From Bradyrhizobium sp. MOS002 (GTDB taxonomy: Bacteria > Pseudomonadota > Alphaproteobacteria > Rhizobiales > Xanthobacteraceae): 64,000 nt of DNA. The translations under genes and the position numbers were made by a program. This document shows, piece by piece, positions 33,006-44,400 of this stretch. The notes below the pieces were generated by a model. It worked only from the letters and a program-made list of their open reading frames with translations. It searched no databases and was not told the origin of the DNA. The stretch covers positions 1-64,000 of the forward strand of contig NZ_PYFX01000020.1 of assembly GCF_003020115.1 (NCBI RefSeq). Reading direction: 5' to 3'. How positions within the stretch are numbered: position 1 is the first letter of the stretch; each line of letters opens with the position of its first letter.

Positions 33006-33955
33006 TAGCGCGTCTTCGGCGTCTCGAATTCGGCCTCGTCGCCCATGTGATCCGGCGACAGGCTCGGACCGCGACGGTCGCGCGAACTGAGGCGGAACAC
33101 GTCGCGGATGTCGTCGATCGAGGTCGACGAATAGGACTGGATGCACAGCGCCACCTGGTCGGGCGAAGCGGCGCGCATCATCGCTTCGATGGCGGGACGG
33201 TCGAGGCGGGTATCGTCCCAATGCGAGACCGCGATGCTGTCTTCGGTGACGCGATGGGCGGCCAGATGCGCGGGCGAGTTCGCGACGAAATGGCCGTACA
33301 TGAGGTATTCCGAGAACTTCTTCTTCCGGCACAGTGCCAGAACCCAGTTCAATCCCGTTGCCGACTTGATCGCGTCTGTCATCGCGCGCGCGGTGTCCTT
33401 GTCCCACACCAGTGCGTTGCCGACATAGTCGTCCGCGGGGAAGGACCGGTCCTTGATGCCAAGGAGCTGATCGACGGTGCGGAGCCACAGGACATGCAAG
33501 GGGTGGGCGGCGTCGATCCCGTTGCGCGTGACGAACAACGGCGTCTTCTCGGTGCCGGCGTATTGGCCGACGTCGAATTCGCGAAAGAAGAGATTGTCCG
33601 AATCCAGGATGCAGACGCGCTGCTCGGGCGCGTTGAGGACGCCGGCGATCTTGAGGATCTGCTGGATGTGCCAGCCATGAACAGGTGACGACAGCAGCGA
33701 CAGCCAGACGCGCCGTTTGCTGATGAACTGAAGAGCTGGCGGCAGCGCCCACAGCCATTTCGGCAAATAGCGCGAGGCGGGAACGATGACACGCTTGTCG
33801 GAAGCGAACCGCGCGAACAGCGGCAGATCCTCATCGTTAACGAGAACATAATGCCGCGTGTAGCCCGTCAACCAGGTGTCGATGCTCTCGCTGAGCAGCG
33901 AAAAGCGCTCGATATCCTTGGCGTAGCTGGCGGTCAGCAGGGCAACGGAATGCAT
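33005..33955 (-). CDS. glycosyltransferase-like protein (DUF6492-type)
   Basis: The protein is 316 residues and cytoplasmic. It opens with SVALLTASYAKDIERFSLLSESID, like nucleotide-sugar GT-A proteins. The DxD-type motif is CILDSDNLFFREFD at about 116. An FPADDYVGNALVWDK segment probably contributes the acceptor side. The family is seen next to polysaccharide genes in rhizobia; no activity is proven. It is convergent with the GH10 gene across the palindromic repeat. Confidence 0.75.
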   Translation of the reverse strand: MHSVALLTASYAKDIERFSLLSESIDTWLTGYTRHYVLVNDEDLPLFARFASDKRVIVPASRYLPKWLWALPPALQFISKRRVWLSLLSSPVHGWHIQQILKIAGVLNAPEQRVCILDSDNLFFREFDVGQYAGTEKTPLFVTRNGIDAAHPLHVLWLRTVDQLLGIKDRSFPADDYVGNALVWDKDTARAMTDAIKSATGLNWVLALCRKKKFSEYLMYGHFVANSPAHLAAHRVTEDSIAVSHWDDTRLDRPAIEAMMRAASPDQVALCIQSYSSTSIDDIRDVFRLSSRDRRGPSLSPDHMGDEAEFETPKTR

Positions 33956-34048
33956 GGCGCGCTCGTATGGCGATCAGGCCGTAGTCATAGCGGGGCCGAG
34001 ACGGGTTGGAAACTTACATTCGCAATCAAGGTAAAATGAAACGAAGCA

Positions 34049-34843
34049 TTAGCCATCCGACGGCAGCCCCTGCGCGATGCCGCGAAAGCGCAGCGGCGCC
34101 AGCGCGGAAGCGCGCTGCCACCAGTCCGCGACGCGGTCGTCGAGCGCGGTCACACCCCGGCCTTGGCCGGGGAAGATCCGGATCTGCTGCACCGCCTCGG
34201 CTTCGAACCCCTTGCCCTTGCGGGTGATCTTGAGGGCGGCGCCTTCGCGGTCCCGCTGGGTCAGCGGCACCAGAAGCCGGCCGCGCGGACGAAGCGACCG
34301 AAGCCAGAGCGAATGCGGCTGCGAGAAGCCGGCATGAACGATGATCACGTCGGCGGGTTCGCCGATGTCCTCGCATCCGTCGCCATGGACGACCGCGACG
34401 TTGCGATAGGCGCCAAGATAGGTCGCGGCGCGCGCCGCAAGCCGCTCGTCGCATTCGATCGCCCGCACCCTGCCCTTCGGCCCCACGATCTTCGACAGCA
34501 CGGCCGAGAAATAGCCGAGCCCGCAGCCGATCTGGACCACACGGTCTTTTTCCCCGACGTCGAGCAAATCGATGAAGTGCGCCCACAGGCTCGGCAGTCC
34601 GGTGTCGAGCTTGCGGCGCGCATCGATCGCGACCAGCACATTGTCCTGGAGATGAACGGGATCGGCATCCGGCGTCAGCCGATAATTGCGCGCCGCCTCG
34701 CTCTTGATGCGCCAGGGCCCCTTCGCCAGAAAGTTTTCGCGCGGAACAGTGGCGAGGGCTTCGAGCAGGCGCGTTGAAGAGATCCGCTCGCGCTTTGCGA
34801 TCAGCTCCACGTAACGCGCACGCGCGGCGGCAAGATCGCTCAT
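34049..34843 (-). CDS. protein-L-isoaspartate O-methyltransferase-like protein
   Basis: The protein is 264 residues. It has a PCMT-type SAM fold: motif I VVQIGCGLGYFSAVLS, then VRAIECDERLAARA and NVAVVHGDGCEDIG. The N-terminal segment (PRENFLA, then HLQDNVLVAID) resembles the PCMT substrate loop, although the isoaspartyl-specific motif is altered. ATG 34843 overlaps the stop of the upstream cyclase gene (ATGA), so it is translated from the same mRNA. The true substrate may differ from damaged Asp; the coupling suggests it modifies or modulates the sensor protein or its target. Confidence 0.8.
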   Translation of the reverse strand: MSDLAAARARYVELIAKRERISSTRLLEALATVPRENFLAKGPWRIKSEAARNYRLTPDADPVHLQDNVLVAIDARRKLDTGLPSLWAHFIDLLDVGEKDRVVQIGCGLGYFSAVLSKIVGPKGRVRAIECDERLAARAATYLGAYRNVAVVHGDGCEDIGEPADVIIVHAGFSQPHSLWLRSLRPRGRLLVPLTQRDREGAALKITRKGKGFEAEAVQQIRIFPGQGRGVTALDDRVADWWQRASALAPLRFRGIAQGLPSDG

Positions 34844-37800
34844 CTCACGGGGGCGGCCTGTTCGCGAACAGGCACGTCCGCGCCGAGCTCGTCGATCAGT
34901 TGCATCGCCTGTTTCAGGTCCGGCGTGGAAAAGCCCTCGCTGAACCTGCCGACGATCGGTACGAGCAGGAGCCTGGCGTGCTCGCGCTTGCCGGCTTCGT
35001 GCGACAGGCGCGCGAGGCTGACGGCGGTGCGAAGCTCCCACGACAGCGCGCCCTGCTTGCGCGCGATCTCCAGCGACAGGTTGAACAGGTCCTCGGCCTC
35101 CGGCACCGAGGCCGGATCGCCGTCCGACAGGGTGATCTCGCCTTGCAGGCGGTAGACTTCGGCGAGGTAGGAGTGGTCGCCGGTCCGTCTTGCGGTCGCG
35201 AGCGCACCGTCCAGCGCGCGCAAGGCGGCCTCGCGCATCCCGACCTTGGCGTAGGCCTCCGCGAGCAGGCAGCGGAACCAGCAGCCGGCGAGCCAGGAAT
35301 CCATCGCTTCGTATTCGTCGAGGCCGAACCGCATCTGGCTGAGGCCTTCGTCGGCCTCGCCGAGCTGCGCCAGCGCCCAGCCGCGCAGGATCGCCGCCTG
35401 CTGCTTCCAGTGCAGGAAATTGTGCTCGGTGGCGATGATCATGGCGCGGTTGGCGTGGTCGCGCGTGCCTTCGACATCGCGCAAATGCTGGCAGAGATAG
35501 GCGCCGAACACGAGCGCGAAGGCGAGCGTGAAGGGGTGGCGGATCTTCTCGGCGTTCGCGATCGCCTGCTCGCTGTGCTGGCGCGCCGCGTCGGGCCGGC
35601 CGAGGAACCACAGCAGGTAGCCGAGATAGGACAGCGAGACGACGCCGGGATCGGTGCCGTGCCGCTCCATCAGATCGGAGTGCAGGTCGGGGCTGTAGAG
35701 GTTGATGCAGCGATGCAGATGGTGCTGGGACACGGCAAAGCGCCCGCGATAGAGCATGGTCATCGCGATCGAGCGATGCGCCTCGATCAGATAGCCGGTC
35801 TGCTGCGCCGGCTGCGTCCCCTCGTTCAGCCGCTCGCGCTTGGCGAACTTCAACAGCTCGACGCTGAGATCGTGCGCGCGGGTCAGATCGGCGCGGATAA
35901 AATGACAGACCCAGAGCCCGCGCGTGGCGGCGAAGGCCTTTTCGTCGTCGTCGAGCTGCTGGCCGAGTTCGAGGGCGCGGACGTAGTTCTCCTCGACCTC
36001 CTGCACGGCATAGCCCTTGGCGGCGATCAGCGCGTTGCCGAGCGCGATGCGCAGCTCGAGCTCCATCTCGTCGGCGCCCTGCATGCGCGCATTGGCTTGC
36101 ACGACGCTGAGGCCGCGGCGCAGATGGCCGATCGCCTCCAGATTGGCGCCGCTCTTGGCCGCCTGCTTGCCGGCCTTGAGCCAGAAGCTGGCGGCGCCCT
36201 CGCTCTGGCCGGATTCGGTCAAATGATGGGCAAGCAGTTCCGGTTCGCGCTCGGTCTTCTCGGGATACATCTCGGCGAGCACCTGGGCGATCCGGGAATG
36301 CAGCTTGCGCCGCTCGCTGTGCAGCAAGCTCGCATGCGCGGCGTTCTGGATCATCACGTGCTTGAAGGAGTAGAGCGCGTCGGGCGGATGGCCGCGGCGC
36401 ATGATCAGCCCGGCCTCCTCCAAATGATTGAGCGCGGCCTCGATCTGTTCGGCGGGCGTGTTGGCGACCGCGTGCAGAGTCTCGTAGGAGAATTCGCGGC
36501 CGATGGTGGCGCCGATCTGCGCGATCCGCTTGAACGGTCCCATCCGGTCCAGCCGCGCCATCAGCGAGTCCGTCAGCGTCGCCGGGATCGCGAGCTGCCG
36601 CCACGGGCCCGACAGCACGTAGCGCCCGTGCCGTTCGGTCAGGAGGTTGGATTCGAGAACCGTCTTGGTCAGCTCCTCCAGGAACAGCGGCACGCCGTCG
36701 GTCTTGACGATGATTTCCTCGATGACTTCCTTGGGAAGCTCGCGTCCCGCCACACGCTCGACCAGCGTCGCGCGCAACTGCCGGCTCAACCGGCTCAGCA
36801 CCAGGGTCGTGATATGCGAATGGGCGTTCCAGCTCGGCTGGAATTCGGTGCGCGCGGTGATGATGACCAGGATTGCCCGGTTCTGCGCCCGGTCGACCAG
36901 GAGATCGATCACCTCACGGGACGTCGGGTCGATCCAGTGCAGATCCTCGAATGCGATCACCAGCGGCTGCTCGCGCGCCAGGCCGAGGAAATGATTGACC
37001 AGCGCCGCGACGGTCGCATCCTTTTGCTGCTGCGGCGACAGCTCGAGCGGCGGATAGCGGTCACCGGTCGGAATGGACAACAGCGCGGCAAACAGCGGCG
37101 CAACCTGCTCGATGTCGCCATGAGCGGCGGCGATCGCGGTCTCGAGGCTCGCCAACGACTGCGCGGACGCATCCTCGCGATCGAGACCGAGAGAGAATTT
37201 GAGCTGCTCTGCGAACGGATAGAACGCCGTGGAGGTGTAATAGGGCGAGCACTGGAACGAGACCTGTCCATGGCGATCGCCCGCGATGCGCTCGAAGATT
37301 TCCTGGATGATGCGCGACTTGCCGATGCCGGGCTCGCCGAACTTGACCACGACCTGGCCCTCGCCCTCCTTGGCCTGCTGCCAGCGTCCCATCAGCAGCG
37401 CAATCTCCTCCTCGCGGTTGACGAGCGGGGTCAGCCGCGTGCCCATCGCGGCGGCGAAGCGGGTCTCCACCCGCGAGGCGCGCATCACGTGCCAGGCCTG
37501 GGCTTTCTCCGAGATGCCCTTGAGCGCGTGGACGCCGAGATCGCGGTAGTCGAATTTCCCCTTCAGCAGCGACTGGGTCGACGTGGAAATCACCACACCG
37601 TTGGGCGGCGCCAGGCCTTGCAGGCGCGCGGCGAGATTGACGGTTTCTCCGACCGCGGAGTCGCGCTCTTCGGTGCCCTGTCCGACCAGGTCGCCAACCA
37701 CGACGATGCCGGTCGCAATGCCGATGCGGACGGCGGGTGAGTGGCTGAGCGCACCACGCGGCTCGATCTCGCGGGCGGTCGACAGCACCCGGACGATTTC

Positions 37801-38310
37801 CAGCCCCGCGCGCACGGCGCGCTCGGCGTCGTCCTCATGTGCGGTCGGATAGCCGAAATAGACCAGAATGCCGTCCCCGACGAAGCGGGCGGCAAAACCT
37901 TCGTAATGCTTCACCACGCGGACACAGGTTTCGCGGAAGCTCGCGATCATGTCGCGCACGTCTTCCGGATCGAACTGCACCGAGAGCGAGGTGGAATCCA
38001 CCATGTCGCAGAACATGGTGGTGAGCTGACGCCGCTCGGCGCCGACCTCCGTCCGGACTTGCGGGCGCGCCGTCGCGTCGACCTTCTCCGCGGTTTCGGC
38101 CCGGAACAACGCGGACATCGCCCGCTGGAGCCGCTTCCGATCGCCAAGCGGCAAGCCGAGCTCGACCAGATCGGATTCGGTCAGGTCCCCCATGACGTCG
38201 AGATCGAGACGGTGCTGCGCGAAGAGATCGGTATAGTGGCTAAGACCGATACCCTCGAGCCAGCGCTTCAGCCCGCCTTCCGTTCCCGTGACCGGCTCAT
38301 TCTCCAGCAT
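34840..38310 (-). CDS. SAM domain, class III cyclase, AAA ATPase and TPR sensor protein
   Basis: The 1156-residue protein has these domains in order. SAM domain, 13-70 (LKRWLEGIGLSHYTDLF, DLTESDLVELGLP). Cyclase, about 90-260, with metal Asp in MFCDMVDST and FVGDGILVYFGYP and NLAARLQG. AAA/STAND-type ATPase, about 300-600 (P-loop GEPGIGKSR, then VIAFEDLHWIDPTS as Walker B). Winged-helix-like segment, then about ten TPR-like repeats to residue 1140. This is the classic CyaA/AfsR-like architecture common in Bradyrhizobium. Signals sensed through the TPR and ATPase would control cyclic nucleotide synthesis. It is divergent from the NRPS gene by 142 bp. Confidence 0.9.
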   Translation of the reverse strand: MLENEPVTGTEGGLKRWLEGIGLSHYTDLFAQHRLDLDVMGDLTESDLVELGLPLGDRKRLQRAMSALFRAETAEKVDATARPQVRTEVGAERRQLTTMFCDMVDSTSLSVQFDPEDVRDMIASFRETCVRVVKHYEGFAARFVGDGILVYFGYPTAHEDDAERAVRAGLEIVRVLSTAREIEPRGALSHSPAVRIGIATGIVVVGDLVGQGTEERDSAVGETVNLAARLQGLAPPNGVVISTSTQSLLKGKFDYRDLGVHALKGISEKAQAWHVMRASRVETRFAAAMGTRLTPLVNREEEIALLMGRWQQAKEGEGQVVVKFGEPGIGKSRIIQEIFERIAGDRHGQVSFQCSPYYTSTAFYPFAEQLKFSLGLDREDASAQSLASLETAIAAAHGDIEQVAPLFAALLSIPTGDRYPPLELSPQQQKDATVAALVNHFLGLAREQPLVIAFEDLHWIDPTSREVIDLLVDRAQNRAILVIITARTEFQPSWNAHSHITTLVLSRLSRQLRATLVERVAGRELPKEVIEEIIVKTDGVPLFLEELTKTVLESNLLTERHGRYVLSGPWRQLAIPATLTDSLMARLDRMGPFKRIAQIGATIGREFSYETLHAVANTPAEQIEAALNHLEEAGLIMRRGHPPDALYSFKHVMIQNAAHASLLHSERRKLHSRIAQVLAEMYPEKTEREPELLAHHLTESGQSEGAASFWLKAGKQAAKSGANLEAIGHLRRGLSVVQANARMQGADEMELELRIALGNALIAAKGYAVQEVEENYVRALELGQQLDDDEKAFAATRGLWVCHFIRADLTRAHDLSVELLKFAKRERLNEGTQPAQQTGYLIEAHRSIAMTMLYRGRFAVSQHHLHRCINLYSPDLHSDLMERHGTDPGVVSLSYLGYLLWFLGRPDAARQHSEQAIANAEKIRHPFTLAFALVFGAYLCQHLRDVEGTRDHANRAMIIATEHNFLHWKQQAAILRGWALAQLGEADEGLSQMRFGLDEYEAMDSWLAGCWFRCLLAEAYAKVGMREAALRALDGALATARRTGDHSYLAEVYRLQGEITLSDGDPASVPEAEDLFNLSLEIARKQGALSWELRTAVSLARLSHEAGKREHARLLLVPIVGRFSEGFSTPDLKQAMQLIDELGADVPVREQAAPVR

Positions 38311-38452
38311 GGTGATTCTGCCCGACCCATCACTCCGTCGAAGGGCTTAGGGCCCCGCAACCACAGATTTTGGGGCCAAAACTTCACCTCAGACTGGACG
38401 CGTTCCCTAACTTCTTGGAAGAATAGCCCAATCGGATCAAAAGGGAACGGAA

Positions 38453-41400
38453 TTGTCGGACGTCATACGCCCAGCGCCGCAGGGATCAGCCAGCACGACG
38501 GCCGAAACGAAGATATTCACACATATCGGCGGTCTTCTCGATTTTCATGCCCGCACGACGCCGACGGCCCCCGCCCTCCTCGCCCCTGGCCGGCCGGTCC
38601 TCAACTACGGCGGGATTGGCGCGCGGACGCAGGATCTCGTCCGCACGCTGCGCGGGCTTGGCATCGCCCCTGCCGACCGCATTGCGGTTGCGCTGCCGCG
38701 CAGCGCACTGGCGCTGATCGCGGTCGCCTCGAGCTGCGCTTGCGTCCCCGTCAATCCCGATCTGACGGCGGACGAGCTGCAACGTTATTTCAGCGAATTG
38801 AAGCTGACGGCGCTCGTCACCCGGGCCGACACGAACTCGGCGGGCCGCGATGTCGCCAAGGCGCTCGATATTGCCGTGATCGATTTCGTGCCGGGGTCGC
38901 AAGACGATCTCGGCGGCGGCACGTTCGTCGGGCCGGCCATTAGACCGGCGAGCAGCAGCGGCGTCTCGCGCGGCGACGACGACGCGTTCATCCTGCTGAC
39001 CTCGGGCACGGCGGCGCGGCCGAAGATGGTGCCGCTGACGCATCGCAATGTATGCCTCTCCGCCTACAATGCCGGCCGCGTGCTGTCGCTCGCGTCCCAC
39101 GATCGTCTGCTCAACGTCCTGCCGCTGTTTCACGCCCATGGTTTGATCTCCGGCCTGCTGACGGCGCTGGCCGCGGGCTCCAGCGTGATCTGTACCGAGA
39201 GTTTCGACGCATCCTCCTTCTTTGGCTGGATGCGGCAGCTGCAACCGACCTGGTACACGGCCGTGCCGACCATCCATCGCGCGCTGCTGACGGCGGCGGA
39301 AGCGAACCCGGATCTTGCCCGATCGTCGTCGCTGCGCGTGATCCGCTCCGCCTCGGCCTCGCTCGCGCCTGCGATCCTCGACGGGCTGGAGGCGACGTTC
39401 GGCGTTCCCGTGCTCGAAACCTACGGCATGACGGAGGCGGCCTCGCAGATCGCGGCCAACCCGTTCGAGCTGCGCAAGATCGGATCGGTCGGCTGCGCCG
39501 CGGGCCCCGAGATCGCAATCATGGACGAGACGGGCCGCGCGCTCGCCAGCGGCGAGCACGGCGAGATCATGCTGCGCGGACCCAATATGAGCCGCGGCTA
39601 CTATAATGACGACGCGGCGACGCAAGCCGCCTTCCGCAACGGCTGGTTCCGGACCGGCGATCTCGGCTATCTCGACGCCGACGGCTATCTCTTCATCGTC
39701 GGCCGTATCAAGGACGTCATCAACCGCGGCGGACAGAAGATCTCGCCCCTGGAGGTGGAAGAGGTTCTGCTCAGCCATCCGGCGGTGCTGGAGGCCGGCG
39801 TGTTTGCCGTCCCGCACCCGAAGCTCGGCGAGAACGTCGCCGCCATCGTGGTGCTGCGGCCGAATTCCGAGGCGACCTCCGACCAGTTGCGCCAGTTCGC
39901 CCGGAAAAGGCTCGCGGCCTACAAGGTGCCGAGCCTGATCCGCAGCGTGGCGGCGCTGCCGAAAGGCGCCAGCGGCAAGGTCAAGCGCAATGCGCTCGCC
40001 GAGCTGATTGCAACAATGGGCGGCGGCGAGGAGGAGGAGGCCCGTCTGCCGCGCAACGCGCTGGAGACCGAGCTCGCCGGGATCTGGGCCGATTTGCTGG
40101 AGCTGCCGCAGGTCGGGAGCGAACAGGACGTCTTCGCGCTCGGCGCGGATTCGCTCGCCGTGACGCAGATGCGCTCGCGCCTGCGCGAACGCTTCAATGT
40201 CGACTTCTCTTTCGAGGACGTCTTCGATTGCGCCACCGCCGCCGCGCTTGCGGCCCGGATCGAGACGGCCGCCACCCATCGCGAGACGATGCTCCCGGCC
40301 TGGCGCCAGGCCACGGAAGCAGACGCGCCGCTGTCGTTCCAGCAGCAGCGGATGTACGTGCTCTCGCGGCTCGATCCAACGCGCTACAATTATAACGTGG
40401 TCGAAGTCGCGCTCCTCAAGGGTGGGCTCGACGTCGCCGCACTTTCCGCGAGCCTCACCGCGGTGTCGGCGCGCCATGAGGCGTTGCGGTCGGTCATCAT
40501 CGAACGCGAGGGCGAACCGGTGCAGCTTGTGCTGCAATCGCCGCCGCGGTTCGAGCGGATCAAGCTCAAGCCCTGCCCCGCGGACAAGCGAGCCGCTGTT
40601 GTCAGGCGTGAAGCGCTCCGGCTCGCGCAGCATCCGTTCGACCTTGCGCACGAGGCGCCGCTGAAGGTCACGCTGCTCTCGTTCGACAAGAGCAGCCACG
40701 CGCTCGTGGTCAACGTCCATCACCTCGTCACCGACGGATGGTCGCAGCGGCTGTTCTGGGAAGAACTCGCCGCCCATTATTCGGCAGCGCGCAAGAACGA
40801 CGTGGCGGCACTGCCTTCGCCCGCCTTCCAGTACCGCGACTTCGCGCTCTGGCAGCAGAGCTGGGCCAAGACGCCGGCCGCAAAGGAGCAGCTCGATTAC
40901 TGGCGGACACAGCTCGACGGCGTCACCACGCTGCCGCTGCGAACCGACCGGCCAAGGCCGGAGGTCTGGAGCGGCCACGGTGCCCGTCACTATCTCGAAT
41001 TCTCCAGGACCCTGTCGGCCGACCTGCGCGCGCTGAGCCAGAACCAGGGCGTCACGCCGTTCATGACCCTGCTCGCAGTGTTCCAGTGCCTGCTGTTCCG
41101 TCACACTGGACACGAAGACGTCGCGACCGGCTCGCTGATCGCCAACCGCAACCAGATCGAGAGCGAGCGCCTGATCGGACTGTTCGCCAACACCCTGATC
41201 CTGCGCAATGATTTTGGCGGCGATCCAAGCTTCGGCGACATGTTGCGCCGGGTGCGGCAGGTCACGCTCGATGCCTATCGCAATCAGGACCTCCCGATCG
41301 AAGAGGTCCTGCGCGCGCTTCAGATCGCGCGAAGGAGCGACGGCAATCCGCTGTTCCGGATCATGTTCATCCTGCAGAACGCCTCGATCGAGGCGGCATC

Positions 41401-44400
41401 TTTCTCCGGTCTGTCGACGCGGCGGATTGAGATCGATCCAAAGGTGGCGCGATTCGACATCACGCTCGAACTGGTCGAGGCCGACGGCCGTTTCACCGGC
41501 TTCTTCGAATACGCCACCGATCTGTTCGACGCGGCGACGATCGAGGGCATGGCAGCTCAGTTCAAAACCCTGCTCAAATCCGTCATCGCCGATCCGGAGC
41601 AGCGCATCTCGCACCTGCCGCTTCTGACCGAGGCCGAACACAGGCAGCTGCTGGCGCAGGGCCGGGGCATGCCGGCCAATTTCACCACGCGCGACAATCT
41701 GAGCGAACGTTTCGACTGCCAGGTCAAGAAGACGCCGAACGCGATCGCGGTCTCGGACGGCCGCACATCCCTGAGCTATCGTGAGTTGGCGCGCCGCAGC
41801 CAGGCGGCAGCGCGCTGGCTGGCCCTCGAAGGCGTCGGCGCCGAGGCCGTGGTCGCCTTGCTTGCGGATCGCGGGCCCGACCTGCTCGCCGCGATGATCG
41901 CCGTGCAACGCGTGGGTGCCGCCTTCCTCAATCTCGATCCCGACCAGCCGCCGGCACGGCACGCAACCATCCTCGGATCGAGCGGCGCCCGCATGTTGCT
42001 GATCGGACGGGCGCAGTCGTCCATGGCGGAGGCGCTGCTCGAACCGCTGGTCGAGCGCATTCAGGTGGCCGAGCTCGAGGACGCGATCGCGCCAGCGTCG
42101 ACCAAGCCGGCCCGCGCGGCGCGGCGCGCGGCGTCGAGCCTTGCCTATCTCATCTACACCTCCGGATCCTCCGGCGCGCCCAAGGGCGTCATGATCGAGC
42201 AGCGCGGGCTTTCGAACCATCTGGCCTCGCTCATCTCCGAGCTGAACCTTTCGTCCCGGGACGTGATCGCGCAGACCGCGCCGCAGAGTTTTGTCATCTC
42301 GGTGTGGCAATTCCTCGCGGGGCCCATGGTCGGCGCGCGCGTCCATGTCTGCGGTACCGCGATCGTGCAAGACCCGATCTTGCTCGCGTGCGAGATCGAG
42401 CGCGAGGGCATCACGGTGCTTGAAATCGTTCCCTCGCTGCTGCGTGTGATCCTCGATCGCATGGACGAGACACAGATCCGACACGCCTTTGCGAGGCTGC
42501 GCCTTCTGATCTCGACGGGCGAGCCGCTGCCCGTCGATCTCTGCAAGGCCTGGTTCGCCCGTTGTCCGAGAGTACCGCTGATCAATGCCTATGGTGCGTC
42601 GGAATGTTCCGACGACGTCTCGCTGCATCGCCTGACCAAGGCGCCGGCGACCGACACGGGCCATGTCCCCGTCGGCGCACCGCTGCCGAACACGCAGCTC
42701 TACGTGCTCGACGCAAACCTGCAGCCGCAGCCGGTCGGCGTGACCGGCGAGCTTTGCATCGGCGGCGCCGGTGTAGGCCGCGGCTATGTCAACGATCCCG
42801 CGCAGAACCGGCGGTGCTTCCTGCCCGATCAGTTCTCGCGCCAGGCAGGCCGCCGGCTGTACCGGACCGGCGACCTCGCCCGCCGCCGCGCCGACGGCAC
42901 GATCGAATGCCTTGGTCGCGCCGACCATCAGGTCAAGGTCCGCGGCTACCGCATCGAGCTCAAGGAGATCGAGAACGCGCTTGCCGACCATCCGGATGTG
43001 CGCGCCGGCATCGTCGAGGCGCGTCGGGAAGCGAGCGGCGATGTCAGACTGATTGCCCATATCGTCGCAAGATCCGGCAGCCGGAGCAGCGCCAGCGAGC
43101 TGCGCGACTTCCTGAAGAGCCGGCTGCCGGGCCATGCCATCCCGTCCGCGTTCCTGTTCCTGGATGAGGTGCCGCTCAATGCCCATGGCAAAATCGACCG
43201 GACCGCGCTGCTGGCGCCGACGCAGCAGGAAACGCCCGGACCGGATGCGACCGTGCCGGCGCGGCGCTTCACCGAAAAGGTGCTGTCCGACATCTGGATC
43301 GACCTCTTGAAGGTCGGGAGCATCGGCGTCACCGACAATTTCTTCGACCTCGGCGGCCATTCGCTGTTGGCGGGCCAAGTCATGGCGCGCATCGCCCGGG
43401 CGCTCGGCGTGTCGCTGCCGATCAAGACCATCTTCGAGGCACCGACGATCGACGAGCTTGCCCGGCGCGTCGACGAGGCCGTGGCGGCAAAGCCGCGCAA
43501 GCCGGCCGCAAGTTTGGCAAGACTGGCTGGAGCGAGCCTGGCCGAAGGCAGCCCTCCCACGCTCTCGATCGTGCAGGACCAGATGCTGCGGATCGAGCAG
43601 AATCTTCCGGATCTGCCGCTGTTCAACCTGCCTTTCGCGTTCCGTCTCCAGGGGCCGCTGAATCCGGCCGCGCTTGCGCAGGCGATCGACGATGTCGTGC
43701 GCCGGCACGAATCGCTGCGGACCGGTTTCGGCTGGAGCGGCGGGGAGCCAGTCAGCCGTATCGCTGCGCCCGGCGCCCTCGGCCGTGTCCTGACTGTCGA
43801 GACGATCGGCGACGGTCAGCCCCACGACAACAAGCGGCGCAAGGCCCTGGAACTCCGCAAGATCGATCTCCTGATCGAACAGGAGGCCTATGCCCCGATC
43901 GACACCACGCGCGCACCGCTGCTGCGCGCCCGCCTGTTGCGGCTCCACGATGGCGATCACGTCTTGCTGCTGACTTTGCACCACGCCGTCGTCGACGGCT
44001 GGTCGATCGGCGTGCTGTTCGAGGAATTGTCCAATCGCTATGCGGCACTGGCCGGCTATCCGTCGGTGCCGCTGCCGAAACGGCCGCCGGCCTTTTCGGA
44101 CGTGGCGCGCTGGCAGCGCTGGTGGTGCGGCACCGATGCCGCCCGTCGTCAGGCGGCTGACTGGACGGAGAATTTGCGCGGGGCGGCCCCTCTCTTCGAG
44201 GGCGAATCAAGCCCGGGCGCGTCCACGGGGCACCATCCGGTCAGCCTCGAGCGTGAGCTGATCGGCCGGCTCACGGCCTTCGCCGGCCAGCACAATTGCA
44301 CGCTGTTCATGTGCCTGCTGACCGGCTTGAAAGCCGTGCTGCTGGCGCGGACCGGCCGCGACGACATCTCAATCGCCACCGCCATGGCCAATCGCGCCCA

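Noticed and set aside
34774..37740. 988-residue open frame opposite the cyclase/AAA gene
   Set aside because: Same reason: mirror frame of a well-supported gene, no recognisable motifs.
38486..43984. 1832-residue open frame opposite the NRPS gene
   Set aside because: It is antisense to a gene with clear domain motifs; its Arg/Gly/Asp-rich composition is that of a mirror frame in high-GC DNA.
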